A program made the translations under genes and the position numbers. From contig JACKLN010000012.1 in NCBI GenBank assembly GCA_024235855.1, forward strand, positions 1 to 64,000: a stretch of 64,000 nucleotides of DNA, given 5' to 3'. Position 1 is the first letter of the stretch. The number at the start of each line of letters is the position of its first letter. The DNA comes from Burkholderiaceae bacterium (lineage in GTDB: Bacteria > Pseudomonadota > Gammaproteobacteria > Burkholderiales > Burkholderiaceae_C). Below, in pieces: positions 61,107 to 64,000 of the stretch. The notes below the pieces were generated by a model that was not told the DNA's origin, did not search any database, and was given only the letters and a program-made list of their open reading frames with translations.

Positions 61107-61130
61107 ACGGGGCGGCACCTGCCGCCCCGT
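61107..61130. terminator. Strong bidirectional hairpin terminator
   Basis: A 10-base perfect GC-rich stem with an ACCT loop, between the convergent ends of the PEP-CTERM gene (61079) and the sulfide dehydrogenase flavoprotein gene (61152). Confidence 0.75.
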
Positions 61131-61151
61131 GTCACATTGGCCTGCCGCCGA

Positions 61152-62441
61152 TCAGCTGAGCATGTCGGCCCAGATGTTCTTCGCCCAGGCCTCGGCGTAG
61201 CGGCCTTCCAGGTCGCTGCGCGCGTCGGACACGCCGCCCGAGCCGCCCACGGTGAAGAAGCTCTTCTTCGTCGTCTCGTACTCGTGCACGCTGGCCACGT
61301 GGATCACGTGGGTGTCGTCGACGAAGCTCATGCACACGTTGGTGAGCATCGGGTGCGGGTTGACCGGCAGGCCCTTGAGCTCCGCGACGATGGCCGCGGC
61401 CGCGGCCTTGGCGTGCGAGTTGGCCATGTGGCCCGACTTCGGCATGCCCTGGGCCGACTGCACCGAATCACCCAGCACGTGCACGTCCTTGGCCGCGGTG
61501 GACTCGAAGTTCAGGAAGTTCACGTGGCACCAGCGGCCGTTGGCGTTGGTGAGGCCCATCTGCGTCACCAGCGCGCCGGCGCGCATCACCGGCAGCACGT
61601 TGAGCACATCGGCCTTGACGTCGTCGTTGACCTCGAACTTCAGCGTCCGGTTGCGCGCGTCCACGGCCACCACCTTGTGCTGCGGGCGGTACTCGAGCAT
61701 CGGGCCGTAGAAGTCGTTCCACGCCGCCTTGAACAGCTTGCCCTTGGACGTGACGTCGGGGTTGGCGTCCAGGATCAGCATCTTCGACCGCGGCTTGGCC
61801 TTCTTCAGGTAGGCGGCGATGACGCTGGCGCGCTCGTATGGCCCCGGCGGGCAGCGGTACGGCGCCTCAGGGATGGCGATGGCCACGGTGCCGCCATCGG
61901 GCATGGCCTCGATCTGCCGGCGCAGCGCTTCCGTTTCCGGGCCGGCCTTCCAGGCGTGCAGGATCTGGCCGCTGTCGTGCGCCGCCTTCAGGCCTTCGAT
62001 GCGCTCCCACATGAAGTCGATGCCCGGCGCCACCACCAGCTTGTCGTAGCGCAGGTCGCCGCCGCCGGCCAGCTTCACGGTCTTCTTCTCGGGGTCCACC
62101 GCCGTGACCATGTCGTGCACGACCTTGACACCGTGCGTGCCCGACAGGCCGCTGTACGGCGTGGTGATGTCGACCATGTTCTTCATGCCCGCGATCACCA
62201 AGTTGGAGATCGGGCAGGACACGAACGCGCGGTTGGGCTCGACCATCGTGACGTCGATCTCGCCGTCGGAGAAGACGCGGATGTACTTCGACACCGTCGA
62301 GCCGCCCCAGCCGCCGCCGACGACGACGACCTTCGCCTTCGAGGCCGACGACCCCATCGTGCCGCAGCCGGTCAGGCCCAGCGCGCCGCCGGCCACCATG
62401 CCGGCCAGCAGCCGGCGACGTTGCATCGTGTGCTTGTCCAT
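61152..62441 (-). CDS. fccB: Flavocytochrome c sulfide dehydrogenase, flavoprotein subunit (FccB-like)
   Basis: A 429-residue FAD-dependent protein. After a Tat-like start with RRR (8-10) and a hydrophobic stretch, a lipobox-like LTGC (Cys26) suggests either membrane anchoring or simple export. The Rossmann loop GGGWGG lies at 42-47. Cys76 in SCPISNLV and the cysteine in YRCPPGPYERA correspond to the redox-active pair of sulfide dehydrogenases. It oxidises sulfide in the periplasm and passes electrons to the cytochrome encoded 11 bases upstream. The C-terminal part has the usual family end domain. Start ATG 62441 follows GAGGAGA. Confidence 0.88.
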   Translation of the reverse strand: MDKHTMQRRRLLAGMVAGGALGLTGCGTMGSSASKAKVVVVGGGWGGSTVSKYIRVFSDGEIDVTMVEPNRAFVSCPISNLVIAGMKNMVDITTPYSGLSGTHGVKVVHDMVTAVDPEKKTVKLAGGGDLRYDKLVVAPGIDFMWERIEGLKAAHDSGQILHAWKAGPETEALRRQIEAMPDGGTVAIAIPEAPYRCPPGPYERASVIAAYLKKAKPRSKMLILDANPDVTSKGKLFKAAWNDFYGPMLEYRPQHKVVAVDARNRTLKFEVNDDVKADVLNVLPVMRAGALVTQMGLTNANGRWCHVNFLNFESTAAKDVHVLGDSVQSAQGMPKSGHMANSHAKAAAAAIVAELKGLPVNPHPMLTNVCMSFVDDTHVIHVASVHEYETTKKSFFTVGGSGGVSDARSDLEGRYAEAWAKNIWADMLS

Positions 62442-62452
62442 CGTGGTTCTCC

Positions 62453-62806
62453 TCACTTCTGCGCGGCGAAGTACTTCGCCAGCGTCTCGAGCTGTTCCTG
62501 CGAGTAGCCCTTGGTGATCTGGTGCATGATGGTCGCGGGCCGCTGGCCGATGCGGAAGGCCGTCAGCTGCTCCAGGATGTATTTCTCCGGCAGCCCGGCC
62601 AGCTTGACCATGGCCTGCCCGGCCACCGCGTGGCCGTCGGTGCCATGGCACTGCGCGCAGGTGGCCGCGAGCGAGCGGGTGCGCAGCCGGTCAGCGTCGG
62701 CCTGCGGGTTGGCCCAGGCTGGTGCGGCCTGCAGGCCGGCCAGCACGGCGCCGGCCAGGGCGGCGGTGCGCAACGGGGTGCAACGGGCGGTGCGGTTCAG
62801 GGGCAT
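62453..62806 (-). CDS. fccA: Cytochrome c subunit of sulfide dehydrogenase (FccA-like, single heme)
   Basis: A 117-residue cytochrome with a signal peptide (cleaved near residue 33, WAN) and one heme motif CAQCH at 50-54; Met94 (IMHQ) is the likely axial ligand. Classical FccA has two hemes in ~190 residues, so this is the short, single-heme version seen in some proteobacteria. It lies upstream of and in the same direction as the flavoprotein gene, so both form the FccAB pair for periplasmic sulfide oxidation to sulfur, feeding the respiratory chain. AAGGAGACACG precedes ATG 62806. Confidence 0.87.
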   Translation of the reverse strand: MPLNRTARCTPLRTAALAGAVLAGLQAAPAWANPQADADRLRTRSLAATCAQCHGTDGHAVAGQAMVKLAGLPEKYILEQLTAFRIGQRPATIMHQITKGYSQEQLETLAKYFAAQK

Positions 62807-62853
62807 CGTGTCTCCTTGCAGCGGAATGCGGATGTCTTCAGTCTAGGCGCCGT

Positions 62854-62874
62854 CTGATTCTGCGGCTGAATCAG
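62854..62874. promoter_or_regulatory. Inverted repeat upstream of the fccAB operon
   Basis: Seven-base arms CTGATTC and GAATCAG with a 7-base spacer, 47 bases before the fccA start. A TAGACT -10-like hexamer (minus strand, 62845-62840) is just downstream, placing the repeat over the -35 region, as an operator would be. The regulator is not in the window. Confidence 0.4.
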
Positions 62875-62979
62875 TGGATGCTGATGGAGTGATATCCCCT
62901 ACCCCGTAAGGCGTCCGGCGTCAGGCTGGGGTCAGCCGGACACGACTGCGCGGCGCGCGTTGGCGTGGACCGGTGCGGT

Positions 62980-63771
62980 TCAGGCGGGGGCCGCAGCGGC
63001 CGCCTGGGCGGCAATGACCTCGGCACGCACCGCCTCGGTCAGCTCGGCCTTCAGCGCGGCGAAGTCCGGTGTGGTCTTCATCGCGTAGTGCCGCGGGTGC
63101 GGCAGCGGCACCGGGTGGTCGAGCTTGATGCGGCCTGGCCGCGCGCTCATCACCACCACGCGGCTGCCCATGAACACCGCCTCGTCGATGTCGTGGGTGA
63201 CGAAGAGCACGGTGGTGCGCTCGGCCTCCCAGATGCCCAGCAGCAGCTCCTGCATCAGCTCGCGCGTCTGGTGGTCCAGCGCGCCGAAGGGTTCGTCCAT
63301 CAGCAACATGCGGGGCCGGTTGGCCAGCGCGCGCGCCAGTGCCGTGCGCTGCTGCATGCCGCCGGAGAGCTGCTTGGGATAGTGCTGCTCGAAACCCTTG
63401 AGCCCCACCTGGGCGATGTAGGTGCGCGCGGTGGCCACCTGCTCGCTGCGTGGCAGGCCGCGCTCGCGCAGGCCGAAGCACACGTTGTCCAGCACGTTGA
63501 GCCAGGGGAACAGCGTGTAGCTCTGGAACACCATGCCGCGGTCGGCGCCGGGGCCGTCGATGCGGCGGCCGTCCAGCGTCACGGCACCGGCGGTCGGGTG
63601 GTCCAGCCCGGCGACGATGCGCAGCAAGGTGCTCTTGCCGCAACCGCTGGGGCCGAGGATGGTGATGAACTCGTTCTCGGCCACGTTCAGGTCAGTGGCC
63701 TGCAGCGCGAGGGTGGAACCGGTGGACGAGGCAAAGCGGCGCTCCACGCCGCGGATGGACAGCAGGGTCAT
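62980..63771 (-). CDS. ABC transporter ATP-binding protein, nitrate/sulfonate/taurine type
   Basis: A 263-residue ATPase with Walker A GPSGCGKST, the LSGGMQQR signature and Walker B LLLMDEPFGALD; the DHQTRELMQELLLGIW and THDIDEAVFMGSR parts place it in the SsuB/TauB/NrtC class, which powers uptake of nitrate, taurine, alkanesulfonates or related anions. The start ATG 63771 overlaps the stop of the preceding gene (63768-63770) by 3 bases, so both are in one operon. Permease and binding protein are presumably beyond the window. The last ~40 residues (after HPRHYAMK) are an extension typical of some family members. Confidence 0.88.
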   Translation of the reverse strand: MTLLSIRGVERRFASSTGSTLALQATDLNVAENEFITILGPSGCGKSTLLRIVAGLDHPTAGAVTLDGRRIDGPGADRGMVFQSYTLFPWLNVLDNVCFGLRERGLPRSEQVATARTYIAQVGLKGFEQHYPKQLSGGMQQRTALARALANRPRMLLMDEPFGALDHQTRELMQELLLGIWEAERTTVLFVTHDIDEAVFMGSRVVVMSARPGRIKLDHPVPLPHPRHYAMKTTPDFAALKAELTEAVRAEVIAAQAAAAAPA

Positions 63772-64000
63772 GCAGGAGGTCTCCCGGTGGGGGTGCCTGT
63801 TGCGCAAGGTGCTGCGGCGGTGGCGGTCAGGTCGTCGTACAGGCTGCGCAGGTACAGCCGGCCCAGACCGATGTACCCGGCCTCCACGGCAACCCAGCTT
63901 TCGTCGGCCGGCCGGCGGTAGACCCGGCCTGCCACATGCTCCAGGCCTTCGGGCGGCTGGTCGTCGATCTGCAGCTGCAGTGCAGCGCCGTCGCTGATCA
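63768..64000 (-). CDS. C-terminal end of an unidentified gene upstream of the ABC ATPase (partial)
   Basis: Read by eye on the minus strand: an open frame of 76 codons enters from beyond the window edge and stops with TGA overlapping the ABC ATPase start (ATGA). The peptide includes VAGRVYRRPADESWVAVEAG and YIGLGRLYLRSLYDDLT, ending Pro/Thr-rich. GC3 is high, as in real genes here. It shows no membrane helices, so it is neither the permease nor likely the binding protein. Family not recognised; translation is coupled to the ABC ATPase, which implies a role in the same uptake pathway. Confidence 0.6.
   Translation of the reverse strand, partial: ISDGAALQLQIDDQPPEGLEHVAGRVYRRPADESWVAVEAGYIGLGRLYLRSLYDDLTATAAAPCATGTPTGRPPA

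Noticed and set aside
1..64000. CRISPR array, tRNA or rRNA genes
   Set aside because: No regularly spaced repeats and no tRNA- or rRNA-like conserved sequences were noticed when reading the intergenic gaps; small tRNAs could still be missed by eye.

Overview
The window is a very GC-rich (roughly 70% by eye), densely coded chromosomal segment from a betaproteobacterium, most likely of the order Burkholderiales in the Rubrivivax/Leptothrix/Ideonella neighbourhood. The basis is the combination of a Bug-type (TctC) solute receptor, several PEP-CTERM exported proteins, flavocytochrome c sulfide dehydrogenase subunits, and the codon bias. This placement is an inference from gene content, not a database result. 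I see no rRNA, tRNA or CRISPR array.

Layout. 0-2 kb: a Gfo/Idh/MocA dehydrogenase and an SDR in one operon. 1.9-8.4 kb: a small protein divergent from a winged-helix/STAND-type ATPase regulator, followed by two PEP-CTERM proteins and a serine hydrolase. 8.4-10.5 kb: arginase plus a D-arginine-dehydrogenase-like flavoprotein. 10.6-14.6 kb: a coupled pair, a large lipoprotein and a beta-sheet + HEAT-repeat protein resembling the layout of large lipid transfer proteins. 14.7-23.5 kb: cytochrome c, MATE exporter, SDR, MtfA-like peptidase, flavin reductase with 2Fe-2S ferredoxin, thioesterase, voltage-gated-type K+ channel, DUF3011 protein, and a SulP/rhodanese/metallo-hydrolase operon that runs to 25.3 kb. 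25.4-31.9 kb: class-I glutamine-amidotransferase-like hydrolase with a family-5 solute-binding protein, an exported tail-collar-like protein, an exported thermonuclease, and a ligase-associated-type DEXH helicase. 32-34.9 kb: a frameshifted membrane protein, a multi-TM protein with a Rossmann-like tail, and a frameshifted MarR regulator. 35-42.8 kb: Bug receptor and sulfatase, OmpR-like regulator, a MocR-type regulator that has lost its PLP lysine, and a TonB receptor. 43-47.6 kb: DUF429 protein, MscS channel, MHYT sensor, EamA exporter and Rhizobium-etli-type asparaginase.

47.6-50.45 kb is a scar region. It holds broken IS91-like transposase pieces, a tyrosine-integrase fragment, and a lower-GC PEP-CTERM gene lying between them. 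Normal coding resumes with DUF2855, a lipoprotein gamma-glutamyltransferase and argG (one leftward operon), then an alpha/beta hydrolase and a Tam-like methyltransferase. 56.6-61.1 kb holds a second STAND-type regulator (BTAD/SARP layout), a second small protein that aligns without gaps to the first, and another PEP-CTERM protein. 61.1-62.8 kb carries fccB/fccA-like sulfide dehydrogenase genes, and the right edge has a nitrate/sulfonate-type ABC ATPase and a truncated gene.

Themes. Two regulator + small protein + PEP-CTERM modules about 50 kb apart suggest a recurring way to control cell-surface proteins. Arginase, the D-amino-acid dehydrogenase and argG touch arginine metabolism. FccAB, rhodanese and SulP point to sulfur compound handling.
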